Positions 1 through 8,541 are shown, counted from the first letter of the stretch. The stretch: DNA of 64,000 nt from an uncultured Spartobacteria bacterium (GCA_903882875.1 CAIRYQ010000044.1:1-64000), one strand, 5' to 3'. Numbers and translations: made by a program. Notes: generated by a model from the sequence alone, not told the origin.

Positions 1-160
1 AGCGCCGCCCTGGGTCTGGAAACCAAGAATGACCAAAGCCCCAACGGGGCGTCACAAAGACGGATTGCCGCGCCCCGTTGGGGCTTGGATCTTCTTTTTG
101 CCGGTGAACCCAGGGCGGCGCTCGTTCCTCGCTTGCCCTGGGCTGGCTTGTGGATGGGCC
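1..160. repeat. Palindromic intergenic repeat element (left end cut by window)
   Basis: Two nested exact inverted repeats are visible: bases 1-15 pair with 108-122 (15 of 15), and bases 36-51 pair with 71-86 (16 of 16). A second hairpin can form from CCCAGGGC (109-116) and GCCCTGGG (135-142), followed by a short GGGCC-rich palindrome near 157-170. The pattern (AACGGGGCG and CCCAGGGCGGCGCT cores) resembles repeats I recall scattered between genes of Verrucomicrobia and Planctomycetes; that resemblance is from memory. Open frames through it encode low-complexity Arg/Gly/Pro peptides and are not believed. The element may begin before base 1. Confidence 0.6.
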
Positions 161-196
161 TTTGGCCCTCGGAGGACGAATCAGCCGTATCCCGTG

Positions 197-421
197 ATGC
201 TCGTGATCGGCACTTTCGCCGAGGATGCCGAGGAAGACGGGCGCGGCACCGGCAGTGCGAAGCAGGAGTTCGCCGACGTGCGCTGGATGGAGATCACGAG
301 CGTGCTCCAACGCGAAAGCGCGAATGGCACGAAGCCGGTGAAGCAGATCGAATTTGCAGGCGAACGGCTGGACCTCGCCAGCGTGCGGAAGTGGCGGGAG
401 CGGGTGATCGGTGGGAAGTAG
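197..421 (+). pseudogene. Possible 3' remnant of a gene disrupted by the upstream repeat
   Basis: Frame 2 downstream of the palindromic repeat reads as an ordinary soluble protein tail of about 74 residues, from MLVIGTFAEDAEEDG to WRERVIGGK, with mixed charged and hydrophobic residues, unlike the Arg-rich translation of the repeat just before it. There is no convincing ribosome binding site at the ATG at 197. It could be a short real gene, the 3' end of a gene cut off by insertion of the repeat, or a chance frame. I do not recognise the family. The rest of the first 514 bases, apart from the repeat, shows nothing else. Confidence 0.25.
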
Positions 422-514
422 CGTCGTTTGGGGCTTGCCGGAAAGCGTTCGGAAAAAGTTGTCACGGCGGCGCGTGCTCCGTAGCGTCCGCGCTCCATTC
501 CAATCCCACACCTC

Positions 515-1312
515 ATGAAACCCCGTCCTCTCACACTCGCATTCACCGCACTCTTCGCCGCCTCGTCGCTCTTCGCGGAGACCAAGCCCGCTGCCGCGCC
601 CGGCGCACCCGCGCCCACGAAACCCGCGGCCCCCGCCGTCGCGCTCCCGCCACAGGCGCCGGATGTCGCCGCGCCGAAAGTCGGCCGGGATGGAAATCCG
701 GATGCAAATTTCATCCGCGCGCACGAGAGCTTCGTGAAAATCGCGAAGGAGGGGAAGACGAACCTCCTTTTCCTCGGTGACTCGATCACTGCGGGATGGG
801 GCGGAAAGAAGGCGATTTGGGACAAGGCGTTTGGCGCGTACCAGCCTGCCAATTTCGGCATCGGCGGCGACCGCACGCAGCACGTCCTGTGGCGCATCGA
901 GAACGGCGAACTCGACGGCATCAAGCCGAAGGCCGCCGTCATCATGATCGGCACGAACAACTCCGGCGGCGATACCGCCGAAGGGATCGCGAAGGGCGTG
1001 ACGAAGATCGTCGAGACCGTCCATGCGAAATCGCCCGCGACGAAGATCCTCCTGCTCGCCGTATTCCCGCGCGGCACGAAGCCCGACGGCGCATTTGGCC
1101 CGCAGCAGGAAAAGCTCAAGCAGGTGAACGCCATCCTTGCGAAACTGAATGATGGCAAGACCGTCCACTTCCTCGACATCGGCGACAAGTTCGTGAGTGG
1201 CCCCGGGCCGATCAGCGCGGAAATCATGCCGGACTTCCTCCACCTCTCCGAGAAGGGCTATCAGATCTGGGCCGACGCGATTTCGTCGAAGCTCGCGGAA
1301 CTGATGAAGTAA
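515..1312 (+). CDS. Secreted SGNH/GDSL-type esterase (PAF-acetylhydrolase-like)
   Basis: 265 residues. It begins with a signal peptide (MKPRPLTLAFTALFAASSLFA) and an Ala/Pro-rich linker to about residue 60. The SGNH hydrolase fold follows: block I LFLGDSITAGWG carries the nucleophile Ser, the GIGGDRTQ segment provides the oxyanion Gly, block III MIGTNNSGG the Asn, and block V DFLHLSEKGY the Asp/His pair. This arrangement is that of platelet-activating-factor acetylhydrolase IB-like and related carbohydrate esterases. In the PVC group such enzymes are usually exported and often deacetylate polysaccharides, so removal of O-acetyl groups from glycans is a reasonable but unproven role. The following PQQ-propeller and DUF1080 genes lie in the same direction and are also exported. 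Confidence 0.9.
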   Translation: MKPRPLTLAFTALFAASSLFAETKPAAAPGAPAPTKPAAPAVALPPQAPDVAAPKVGRDGNPDANFIRAHESFVKIAKEGKTNLLFLGDSITAGWGGKKAIWDKAFGAYQPANFGIGGDRTQHVLWRIENGELDGIKPKAAVIMIGTNNSGGDTAEGIAKGVTKIVETVHAKSPATKILLLAVFPRGTKPDGAFGPQQEKLKQVNAILAKLNDGKTVHFLDIGDKFVSGPGPISAEIMPDFLHLSEKGYQIWADAISSKLAELMK

Positions 1313-1403
1313 GGGGCGTCCGCGGCCTTCCTCCACGCGTGAGCGGTGTGCTCACGCGGATCATTCCACCCAAAGACCGTCCCTGCGCGGGACTCGTCCC
1401 GTC

Positions 1404-2684
1404 ATGCAAAAATCGTCCCTCCATTTTCTCCCGCTCGCAGCCGTCGTCGCCATGCTCACTGCCGCCACTGCGTGCGCGGAGAACTGGCCGACGTGGCGCG
1501 GGCCGAACCACGACGCCGTCAGCACGGAGAAAAACCTGCCGACCGAGTGGAGCGATTCAAAGAACCTGCTCTGGAAGGCGCCGCTGCCCGGCATGGGGGC
1601 GGCGACTCCCGCGGTATGGGGCGACAGGATTTTTGTCACCAGCGAGGACGGCGAAGACCTCGTGCTGATCTGCATCGGCACCGATGGGAAGCAGCAGTGG
1701 AAGGCGAAGGTCGGTTCCGGTGCCAAGCACGCGCGCGGCGGCGAGGGCAACGGCGCGACGCCTTCGCCGAGCACGGATGGGAAGCTCGTCTTTGCCTACG
1801 TGGGCAGCGGCGATTTCGCGGCGTTTGATTTCGCGGGCAAGGAGGTCTGGCGGTTCAACGCGCAGGATCGCTACGGAAAGTTCGCGTACGGATTTGGCAT
1901 GCACACGACTCCGCTGCTGCACGAGGGGCGGATCTATTTGCAGCTCATCCACGCGCGCGCCGCGCTGGTCGTCGCGCTCGACGCCGCGACCGGGAAGGAA
2001 ATCTGGAAAGTGGATCGCAAGAGCGATGGCCACAGCGAATGCCTGCATTCGTACGCCTCGCCCTGCCTGTGGCGGCGAGGCGCGGAGGCGCGGCTCATCA
2101 CGCACGGGAATGACTACGCAATCGCGCACAATCTCGCCGACGGCGCGGAAGTGTGGCGCGTCGCTGACCTGAATCCAAAGGGCCGCTACAACAGCACGCT
2201 GCGATTCGTCGCCTCGCCGGTCGCAGTCGGCGATCTCATCGTGATTCCCACGGCGAAGAACGGCGCGGTGGTGGGCGTGAAGCCGGATGCCTCGGGCATC
2301 GTCGGCGCGGGCGCATCGGGCGAGGCATGGCGGATCGATCGCGGCACGCCGGATGTGCCGTCGCCCGTCGTGTACGAGGGCCGCGTGTACCTTTGCCGCG
2401 AGAGCGGAATCCTCACCTGCCTCGATGCCAAGACCGGCGCGCAGCTCTACTCGGATCGCGCGTATCCGCAGACGTATCGCGCGTCGCCCGTCGCGGCGGA
2501 TGGGAAAATCTACCTCACCGCGAAGGACGGCACATTCACCGTCGTGCAGGCCGGGCCGGAGCTGAAGATTCTCGCGAAGAACAAGCTGCCGGATCAGTTC
2601 ACCGCATCGCCCGCGATCTCGAATGGCCGCATCTACCTCCGCGGCTTCGACGCACTCTACGCGATCGGCGCGGCGGCGAAGTAG
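1404..2684 (+). CDS. Secreted PQQ-like beta-propeller repeat protein
   Basis: 426 residues with a signal peptide ending near CAENWPTWRG. Repeated blade motifs are easy to follow: TPAVWGDRIFV, TPSPSTDGKLVFAYVGSG, TPLLHEGRIYLQL, SPCLWRRGAEARL, SPVVYEGRVYLCR, SPVAADGKIYL and SPAISNGRIYLRG, each followed by a 'LxAxDAxTGxxxW'-type turn. This is the outer membrane assembly BamB/PQQ-dehydrogenase-like WD40 fold (PQQ_2/PQQ_3 families). No quinoprotein dehydrogenase catalytic or haem motif is visible, so it is probably a binding or scaffold protein rather than an alcohol dehydrogenase. Such genes are abundant in Planctomycetes and Verrucomicrobia with DUF1080 genes, as here. Confidence 0.88.
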   Translation: MQKSSLHFLPLAAVVAMLTAATACAENWPTWRGPNHDAVSTEKNLPTEWSDSKNLLWKAPLPGMGAATPAVWGDRIFVTSEDGEDLVLICIGTDGKQQWKAKVGSGAKHARGGEGNGATPSPSTDGKLVFAYVGSGDFAAFDFAGKEVWRFNAQDRYGKFAYGFGMHTTPLLHEGRIYLQLIHARAALVVALDAATGKEIWKVDRKSDGHSECLHSYASPCLWRRGAEARLITHGNDYAIAHNLADGAEVWRVADLNPKGRYNSTLRFVASPVAVGDLIVIPTAKNGAVVGVKPDASGIVGAGASGEAWRIDRGTPDVPSPVVYEGRVYLCRESGILTCLDAKTGAQLYSDRAYPQTYRASPVAADGKIYLTAKDGTFTVVQAGPELKILAKNKLPDQFTASPAISNGRIYLRGFDALYAIGAAAK

Positions 2685-2721
2685 TCTCGCCGGACGATCT
2701 TTTTCATCGTGAAATAGCCCC

Positions 2722-3480
2722 ATGCGCATTCTTCCCACATTCGTGATTTCCTGCGCCCTTGCGGCGCTCTCCTCGATCTCCGGCCACACTGCCGACGAAC
2801 CCGCACCCGCAGAAGGCTTCGTGTCACTCTTCAACGGAAAGAACCTCGACGGATGGACCACGCGCCAGCCGAACACTGGCGACTGGAGCGTCGTGGACGG
2901 CGTCATTGACTGTGATCCGAAGGGCGAGGGGAAAGGGGATCGCGAACTGTGGAGCGTGAAGGAATACGGTGACTTCGAGCTGTTCGTGGACTGGCGGATC
3001 AAGGAGACGCCGTTCGTGAACCGCAAGGCGCGGGTCATTTTGCCCGACGGCAGCTACAAGAAGGATGACGCGGGCAACATCGTCACCGTCACCGCGCCGA
3101 ACACCGATTCCGGCGTCTTCCTCCGCGGGCAGCACAAGTCGCAGGTGAACATCTGGTGCTGGCCCGTCGGCTCCGGCGAGGTGTGGGGCTACCGGACTGA
3201 TCCGAAATTCTCCGCCGAGGTCCACGCGGGCGCGACGCCGAAGGTGAAGGCCGATCGCCCTGTCGGCGAATGGAACACCTTCCACGTCGTGATGAAAGGC
3301 GACCGCCTCACGGTGACGCTGAACGACAAGCTGGTGATCGATCACGCGGAGCTGCCCGGCGTTCCCGCGAAGGGGCCGCTCGCGTTGCAGCTTCATCCCG
3401 AGCGGCGCGATGGCGAATGGGGCGTCTCGCTGGTGCAGTTCCGCAACATCCGGATCAAGGAGCTGACGGGCACGAAATAA
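2722..3480 (+). CDS. Secreted DUF1080 protein (3-keto-disaccharide hydrolase-type LamG fold)
   Basis: 252 residues. Signal peptide MRILPTFVISCALAALSSISG, then the typical DUF1080 opening GFVSLFNGKNLDGWTT and the DWSVVDGVI and ELFVDWRIKE strands, ending in LQLHPERRDGEWGVSLVQFRNIRIKEL. The family has a concanavalin-like jelly roll; some members cleave 3-keto-glycosides, others have no known activity. A central SGVFLRGQHKSQVNIWCWPVGSGEVWGY-like stretch carries the usual 'GVFLRG...Q.NIW' motif (only part quoted as evidence of family). It starts 37 nt after the PQQ-propeller gene, so the two are probably co-transcribed and act together outside the cytoplasmic membrane. Confidence 0.88.
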   Translation: MRILPTFVISCALAALSSISGHTADEPAPAEGFVSLFNGKNLDGWTTRQPNTGDWSVVDGVIDCDPKGEGKGDRELWSVKEYGDFELFVDWRIKETPFVNRKARVILPDGSYKKDDAGNIVTVTAPNTDSGVFLRGQHKSQVNIWCWPVGSGEVWGYRTDPKFSAEVHAGATPKVKADRPVGEWNTFHVVMKGDRLTVTLNDKLVIDHAELPGVPAKGPLALQLHPERRDGEWGVSLVQFRNIRIKELTGTK

Positions 3481-3527
3481 GAGCGGAGGATTGCACCGGG
3501 CCGTACGTCACGTATCCTCACGGGCAT

Positions 3528-4052
3528 ATGAACGACGACTGGAAAACTGAATTTCGCAACGTGTGGGATCGCGGAGTCGCGGCGTGGAAGGCCGGACGCA
3601 ATTCGGCGAAGACGATGTTCGACGCAAAGGACGCCGCATTCCTCGCGGGCATCGGCTGCTCGGTGCAGGAGCTTTTCGATTTCGTGGACGACTGTCTCGG
3701 CTACGGGGATTTTGATTTCGAGACGGTGCTCGAAGTGACGGCGATCCGGCGCGAATATTTCCTGAACGTGATGCACGGCAAGCCGAGCGGACGCATCGTG
3801 GAGATGGGCGAACTGCCCGCGAAATCCGCGACGGTGGACGGCATCGCATGGCTGCCGCGGCTGATCGAGAAGGCGCGCATCAAGCTGCGCGGCGAGATGA
3901 ATCCCGACCTCATGTACGGCTGCGCAGGCGACAGGCCCTTCCTCCGCGAGCACGGGATGACGCTGCCGCAATTCCTCCAGCTCGTCCGCGACAACGGCGA
4001 CGACTATCGTGCAATTGTCGAGGCGTTGAAAAAGGCGGCAGCGCGGAACTGA
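3528..4052 (+). CDS. DUF5069 domain-containing protein
   Basis: 174 residues, cytoplasmic, no signal peptide. The ATG at 3528 is chosen because an acidic/Trp start (MNDDWKTEFRNVWDRGVAAW) gives the usual family beginning. The C-terminal part contains the DUF5069 signature: DGIAWLPRLIEKARIKLRGE, then LMYGCAGDRPFLREHGM and a final helix DNGDDYRAIVEALKKA. The function of DUF5069 is unknown; it is common in Verrucomicrobia and Planctomycetes, and the conserved MYGC...D.-FL block suggests a small ligand-binding or structural role. It follows DUF1080 by 47 nt in the same direction, but the cytoplasmic nature argues against a shared function. Confidence 0.8.
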   Translation: MNDDWKTEFRNVWDRGVAAWKAGRNSAKTMFDAKDAAFLAGIGCSVQELFDFVDDCLGYGDFDFETVLEVTAIRREYFLNVMHGKPSGRIVEMGELPAKSATVDGIAWLPRLIEKARIKLRGEMNPDLMYGCAGDRPFLREHGMTLPQFLQLVRDNGDDYRAIVEALKKAAARN

Positions 4053-4213
4053 GTGCGCCTTCCCGCGGGGCGGCAGCGGGCCAGATGGGGCGAATCATTT
4101 CGGGCGCGAAGGATGGACGGCGCGCGCCGCGATGCAATTGGAAAGAGGCGGGACGGCTGGGCGAAGGGCACATGGCACTCGCCAATCCTCCGCACCGCCG
4201 CTACACCCCGCGC

Positions 4214-5254
4214 ATGTCTTCCCCGCTGGAGAAGTATCTCGACGGCATCGAACAGGCGCGCATTCTCACGAACGCGACGGAGCACACCTATCGCCAGTTT
4301 CTCGCGCAGCTCATCGGCGACCTTGCCAGCGAATGCGTAGCGGTGAATGAGCCGAAGCGCTCCGAGTGCGGCGCGCCGGATTACGTGGTGATGGAAAAGG
4401 CCAGCCGCCTCACGCGCGGCTACATCGAGGCGAAGGAGATCGGCGTCTCGCTGGATGAAGCCGCGAAGTCCGAGCAGCTCTCCCGCTACCTCCGCTCGCT
4501 GCCGAATCTCCTGCTCACGGACTATCTGGACTTCCGCTGGTATGTGGAGGGGAAGCACCGCCAGACCATCCGCCTCGCCGAGGCGCTCCCCAGCGGGAAG
4601 CTCGGGCGCAACGCCGATGTCTATGAGCGTGCGCAGCAGTTCTTCCTCTCCTTCCTCGGCCAGCCGGCGGTGAAGCTTTCGAGCGCGGAGGATCTCGCGA
4701 AGCGCCTCGCACGGCTCACGCATCTCGTGCGCGACGTGATCATCGGCTCCTTCCAAAGCGGGAACGTCAGCAGGACGCTCCTCGAATGGCGCAAGGGCTT
4801 CGCCGACACGCTGCTCCCCGAACTCGGCGAGCCGGGCAAGGAGGTGGACTTCGCGGACATGTTTGCGCAGACGCTCGCCTACGGCCTCTTCTCCGCGCGC
4901 GTGATGAGCGAGGGCGCGGGCAAGTTCACCCGCGAAAAGGCGCAGCGCCTCATCCCGCCCACGAATGAATTCCTCCGCCGCTTCTTCTATCTCATCACCG
5001 GGCCGGAGCTGGACGGCGAGCCGTTCGCGCCCTTCGTCGAGGACATCGTGCAGACGCTCGATCACACGGCGATGGAGGTCATCCTTGAGGACTTCGGCCA
5101 GCGGCGCGATCCCATCGTCCACTTCTACGAGACCTTCCTCGCCGCCTACGACCCGAAGCTCTGCGAACTGCGAGGCGTCTATTACACGCCGGAGCCGGTC
5201 GTCGGCTACATCGGGAAAAAGGACACCTGCGTCTTGTTCAAAGACGCTGCGTAG
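4214..5254 (+). pseudogene. 5' part of a type ISP restriction-modification gene (nuclease and linker only)
   Basis: 346 residues from the ATG at 4214. Residues about 1-110 form the N-terminal Mrr-like nuclease of type ISP single-chain R-M enzymes: GAPDYVV (the Asp) and TRGYIEAKEIG (the E-x-K) are intact. The linker continues to YYTPEPVVGYI, the sequence that normally opens the N6-adenine methyltransferase domain. After that the family sequence stops, and 13 unrelated residues follow before TAG at 5252. The matching C-terminal target-recognition part reappears at 7053 in a different frame context. What lies between is another R-M system, so this gene has lost its SAM-binding and NPPY motifs. 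The nuclease half could still be expressed, but a nuclease without its methylase would be toxic unless inactive; I regard it as a broken gene. Confidence 0.8.
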
Positions 5255-5266
5255 TCTGAGCGAAAC

Positions 5267-5482
5267 ATGAAACTGAACTGGAACAACCTGCACCTCCTGT
5301 CCCGCGAGGAAATCTGCATCGGCGCATGTGTTTCACTGAGACTCGCCAGCAAGCCGTGGGAAGAGGTGGAACCGTGGCTGCGGGAATTGCTGGCGCTCTC
5401 CTTCGGGCAGCGAACGCTGGGAAGGGCGGCTTTCACCGATGGAGCAAGCGGGCTTTCAGCGCCTCCCGCGAAGCGAGGATGA
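5267..5482 (+). CDS. Small hypothetical ORF in the R-M junction
   Basis: 71 codons from an ATG at 5267, beginning MKLNWNNLHLLSREEICIG and containing a plausible amphipathic region (EEVEPWLRELLALSFGQ). I do not recognise it. Base composition is like the host flanks rather than like the methyltransferase that follows, and its stop overlaps the start region of that gene (5479). It may be a leader or controller-like small protein, a leftover of the recombination that brought in the type II system, or a chance frame. No helix-turn-helix of the C-protein type is obvious. Confidence 0.25.
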   Translation: MKLNWNNLHLLSREEICIGACVSLRLASKPWEEVEPWLRELLALSFGQRTLGRAAFTDGASGLSAPPAKRG

Positions 5483-6483
5483 AACAAAATCATCTTTCCA
5501 CAACCGAGGTTCAGGCGCAAACGTCTGCCATGTCGCTCTTCAATACTGCCTTCAAAGTCGAGGAGGCATACTCGCCGAATGCAGATGCAGTTGTCGCCTG
5601 TGCTGACTCCAAAGAGTTCACAAGCACGCTTCCTGATGGCTTCGCGCGTTTGATTCTCTCGTCACCTCCATACAACATCGGAAAGGCATACGAGCGCCAA
5701 GTTCCGATCGATGAATACCTCGGCCAAATGCAACCGCTCCTCACAGAACTCGTCCGGGTTCTCGCACCGGACGGGAGTCTTTGTTGGCAAGTGGGCAATC
5801 ACGTGGACGACGGCGAAATTTTCCCGCTGGATATGTTCTTCTACCACCGTTTCAAATCGCTTGGACTCCAGCTCCGAAACCGCATCGTGTGGCACTTCGA
5901 CCACGGTTTGCACGCGAGCAATCGCTTCTCCGGTCGTTACGAAACTCTTCTTTGGTTCACAAAAACGGACGACTATCTTTTTAATCTCGACCCTGTCCGT
6001 GTGCCGTCAAAATATCCCGGCAAGACGCACTTCAAAGGCCCGAAGAAAGGCCAACCTAGCGGGAATCCGCTCGGTAAAAATCCATCCGACTTTTGGCGAC
6101 TCGTGCAAACTGAGTGGGATACCGGCTTATGGGAGTTTCCAAACGTGAAAGCCAACCACCCTGAGAAAATGGAACATCCTTGCCAGTTTCCAATCGAACT
6201 CGTTGAGCGATGCGTGCTCTCAATGACAAACGAAGGCGATTGGGTATTCGATCCATTTTCTGGCGCGGGCTCCGCAATTATCGGCGCGCTCAAGAACCAA
6301 CGACACGGCATCGGCGTTGATCGCGCTCCTGAGTATTGCGCGCTCGCTCGCGAACGAATTGCCCTCCTTGCTTCTGGAGAGTTACGAACCCGCCCAATCG
6401 GTAAGCCCATTCATCAGCCCTCGGGACGGGAGAAAGTTTCCCAAATCCCGCTCGCTTGGAATCACCAGACGAACTCCAACTGA
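5479..6483 (+). CDS. Type II DNA methyltransferase, SPPY class (N4-cytosine or N6-adenine)
   Basis: 334 residues from the ATG at 5479; a second ATG at 5530 is also possible. Motif IV, LILSSPPYNIGKAYE, comes first and motif I, VFDPFSGAGS, near the C-terminus, i.e. the beta-class order; SPPY rather than DPPY favours N4-cytosine methylation. The sequence HPCQFPIELVERCVL just before motif I is the usual beta-class motif X region. It overlaps the endonuclease gene by one base (TGATG at 6481), the normal tight coupling of an R-M pair. G+C is visibly lower than in the neighbours (25 of 60 in bases 5941-6000, compared with 37 of 60 in 7141-7200), which suggests recent acquisition. Confidence 0.88.
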   Translation: MKQNHLSTTEVQAQTSAMSLFNTAFKVEEAYSPNADAVVACADSKEFTSTLPDGFARLILSSPPYNIGKAYERQVPIDEYLGQMQPLLTELVRVLAPDGSLCWQVGNHVDDGEIFPLDMFFYHRFKSLGLQLRNRIVWHFDHGLHASNRFSGRYETLLWFTKTDDYLFNLDPVRVPSKYPGKTHFKGPKKGQPSGNPLGKNPSDFWRLVQTEWDTGLWEFPNVKANHPEKMEHPCQFPIELVERCVLSMTNEGDWVFDPFSGAGSAIIGALKNQRHGIGVDRAPEYCALARERIALLASGELRTRPIGKPIHQPSGREKVSQIPLAWNHQTNSN

Positions 6484-7052
6484 TGAAACTCGCTGCCCAA
6501 TTTTCCTTCGCTGACGGCGAGAAAGTAATCACTCGCAACTACGCAAAGCATCTCGACGAAGTTCTCAAAGCAATCGCCCGTGTTGATGGAGCCAAGTGCC
6601 GCACCAAAGTGAGCAAGGAGAAAACCATGCGTAACCGCCAGCTTTTCAGTCCCGTTGGATTGAACAAGGCATTCAAAGCCGAATTGGAACCTGGCGGCTG
6701 GCGCAACCTCAAAGTCCTTTGCGATTACACGCACGATTTCTATCGTCCAGACTACACGACAGGCCGCGCCACTCGCGGTGCCTACCGCGACATGGACTTC
6801 GTGAAGGACAAACTCGGCATCGAAGTGCAGCTCGGGAAATACGCCTTCATGGTTTACAACGTCTGCGCGAAGATGACGATTTTCCGCAACCTCGGCCATA
6901 TCACCGCAGGCATTGAAATTGTCCCCGTCAAAACGCTCGCGGAACAGATGTCCACCGGTGTTTCCTACTTCGAGCAATTCGTTTGGGATCTCCAGCAACG
7001 CGGTCGGGCTGACATTGACGTGCCCGTTCTAATCCTCGGGATTGACGCATAG
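6483..7052 (+). CDS. BglII/BstYI-family type II restriction endonuclease
   Basis: 189 residues starting at the ATG that overlaps the methyltransferase stop. The central block YRDMDFVKDKLGIEVQLGK has the spacing Asp...Glu-x-Gln characteristic of the BglII/BstYI group, in which Gln replaces the Lys of the usual PD-(D/E)xK site; YAFMVYNVCAKMTIF and the C-terminal VPVLILGI also fit that family. Known members cut AGATCT or RGATCY, so a GATC-centred site is the natural prediction, not proven. The stop (TAG at 7050) is followed directly and in the same frame by the C-terminal remnant of the type ISP gene. Confidence 0.85.
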   Translation: MKLAAQFSFADGEKVITRNYAKHLDEVLKAIARVDGAKCRTKVSKEKTMRNRQLFSPVGLNKAFKAELEPGGWRNLKVLCDYTHDFYRPDYTTGRATRGAYRDMDFVKDKLGIEVQLGKYAFMVYNVCAKMTIFRNLGHITAGIEIVPVKTLAEQMSTGVSYFEQFVWDLQQRGRADIDVPVLILGIDA

Positions 7053-7640
7053 AAGCTCGGGCTGCGGTTCATCGGCGATGGCGCGGGGGATTTGAAGAAG
7101 ACCTTCGGGCCGGAGGATGTGTTTCACTACGCCTACGCCGTCTTTCACAGCCCCGGCTACCGCGCGCGGTATGCGGAATTCTTGCGGATGGATTTCCCGC
7201 GGCTGCCGCTCACGGCGGACGTGCCGCTTTTCCGCAAGCTCGCCGCGCACGGGGCAGACATCGCCGCGCTGCACCTGCTGCGCAAGGACGGGCCGGATGC
7301 ACCGGGCTTCCCCGTGCCCGGCCCCTGCACGGTGGACGACATCCGCTACATCGCGCCCGGCGAGGAACTGCCCGTGAAGGCCGAGGGCAAGGCGCGCGAC
7401 GGGCGCGTTTACATCAATCCGCACCAATACTTCGACGGCGTGTCGCCGGAGGCGTGGGCCTTCCCCATCGGCGGCTATCTGCCCGCGCAAAAGTGGCTGA
7501 AGGACCGCAAGGGCCGCGCCCTTTCCTACGAGGAGCAGTCGCACTACCCGCACCTCATCGCCGCGCTCGCGGAGACGGGGCGGCTGATGGCGGCGATAGA
7601 CAGGGACATTGAGGCAGCAGGCGGCTGGCCGATGAAATAA
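7053..7640 (+). pseudogene. 3' part of the type ISP R-M gene (target-recognition end)
   Basis: About 195 codons continuing in frame immediately after the endonuclease stop, beginning KLGLRFIGDGAGDL. It matches the C-terminal end of type ISP/type IIG-like enzymes: FGPEDVFHYAYAVFHSP, RYAEFLRMDFPRLPLT, LFRKLAAHGADIAALHLL, RVYINPHQYFDGVSPEAW, IGGYLPAQKWLKDRKGR and the closing YPHLIAALAETGRLMAAID. A TTG at 7092 could serve as a start, but there is no ATG and no ribosome binding site. Together with 4214-5254 it marks the two ends of one ancestral gene whose middle has been exchanged for the methyltransferase/endonuclease pair. Confidence 0.8.
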
Positions 7641-7815
7641 GGCGGGAATCAGCGTCAAAATTCCGCGCGCCCGTCCACAAGCTTCGTGGGTGAACGCTTT
7701 TGGGAGAGCGGGGCTCCGCGGACGAACTTACTCGGGAAAGGGGTGTCGCGCGGGGATACTGCACGGCTGCGGAGGGTCTCGGCGGGCAAGAAAAGGCCTT
7801 CGCTCGCGCTTTGCA

Positions 7816-8331
7816 GAGCCCTAAAAAATCCGTGCAGGGCTTTGCAAAATGAACGGAGGAACATCACTAATGCAGCGAGGAACTTCGCCAGCCCCGGCTG
7901 GGTTTGCACTCATCCGTGGGCCGACAGTGCTATTCCGGCAGGCGTCTTTGCTATTCCACGGCGCATTATCACTAACGAAAGAGCCAGCTTCAAAGGCGCT
8001 GCCTGCAATTGCACTGAGGAAACAGGGCTGAATTTGGAGGGCTGGAAGGCGGCAAAAGCGGTGCAAAACCCCGGTTTGATGCCGCCCGTCGCTCCCAATC
8101 CAGATTTCCAGCCTATTTTCCTGAAATCGGGAACAGGATCTGGCGAGCATCATCCCAAATGAGGGCTGGATTTGTCCAATGCTGCCGGGCGTCTTGCCAA
8201 CCGAGGGGAGCATTCTTCCAAGGAAGGGGAGCATCTTTCCAAATCGCGGGAGCGTCTTCAAAAATCTGCGCAGGACTTGCCATGATCCGCAGAAGACTTT
8301 CCCTAATCCGTGAAGGACTTTCCAAAGTGCG
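7816..8331. repeat. Degenerate 21-nt tandem repeat tract, two blocks
   Basis: Block 2 (8143-8331) divides cleanly into nine 21-base units that share a GAGCATCTTTCCAAAT-like core (a purine triplet, then CTTTCC, then AAT). Block 1 (about 7816-8025) shows about ten more degenerate units in a different phase, for example starting at 7816, 7837, 7858 and 7879. Because 21 is a multiple of three, open frames on both strands translate into 7-residue repeats (on the minus strand FGKMLPF, LGRMLPS, VGKTPGS). Those frames lack a start signal and are treated as by-products. The 8026-8142 interval between the blocks and 7641-7815 before them show no gene. Confidence 0.7.
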
Positions 8332-8541
8332 GCCAACGGCGGCACGGACCGGATCGCGATCCAAAACCAAAAGCGCACCGCTCTGGCCGGGCTGCTGCGG
8401 CAGCCCGCGGTTCCGTTCCAAGGCATTGAACCGCGGCGGTCGCGGCGCGCGCGGACAGAATTGCGGCGATTCACCGCGCCCGCAGCGTCCGCCGCGGTTG
8501 AAAACAGGACACCACCGACAAGCAGACAACGTTCAACGATT

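Noticed and set aside
1557-3038. Minus-strand open frame across the PQQ and DUF1080 genes
   Set aside because: It crosses two real genes and their spacer and has the composition of an antisense frame.
7816-8331. Possible CRISPR array
   Set aside because: Units are 21 bases, contiguous and degenerate, without conserved repeats alternating with unique spacers, and no cas gene is nearby.
7821-8474. Minus-strand frame with seven-residue FGKMLP-like repeats
   Set aside because: Explained by the 21-nt DNA repeat; similar repeats appear in plus-strand frames too, and there is no start signal or recognisable domain.
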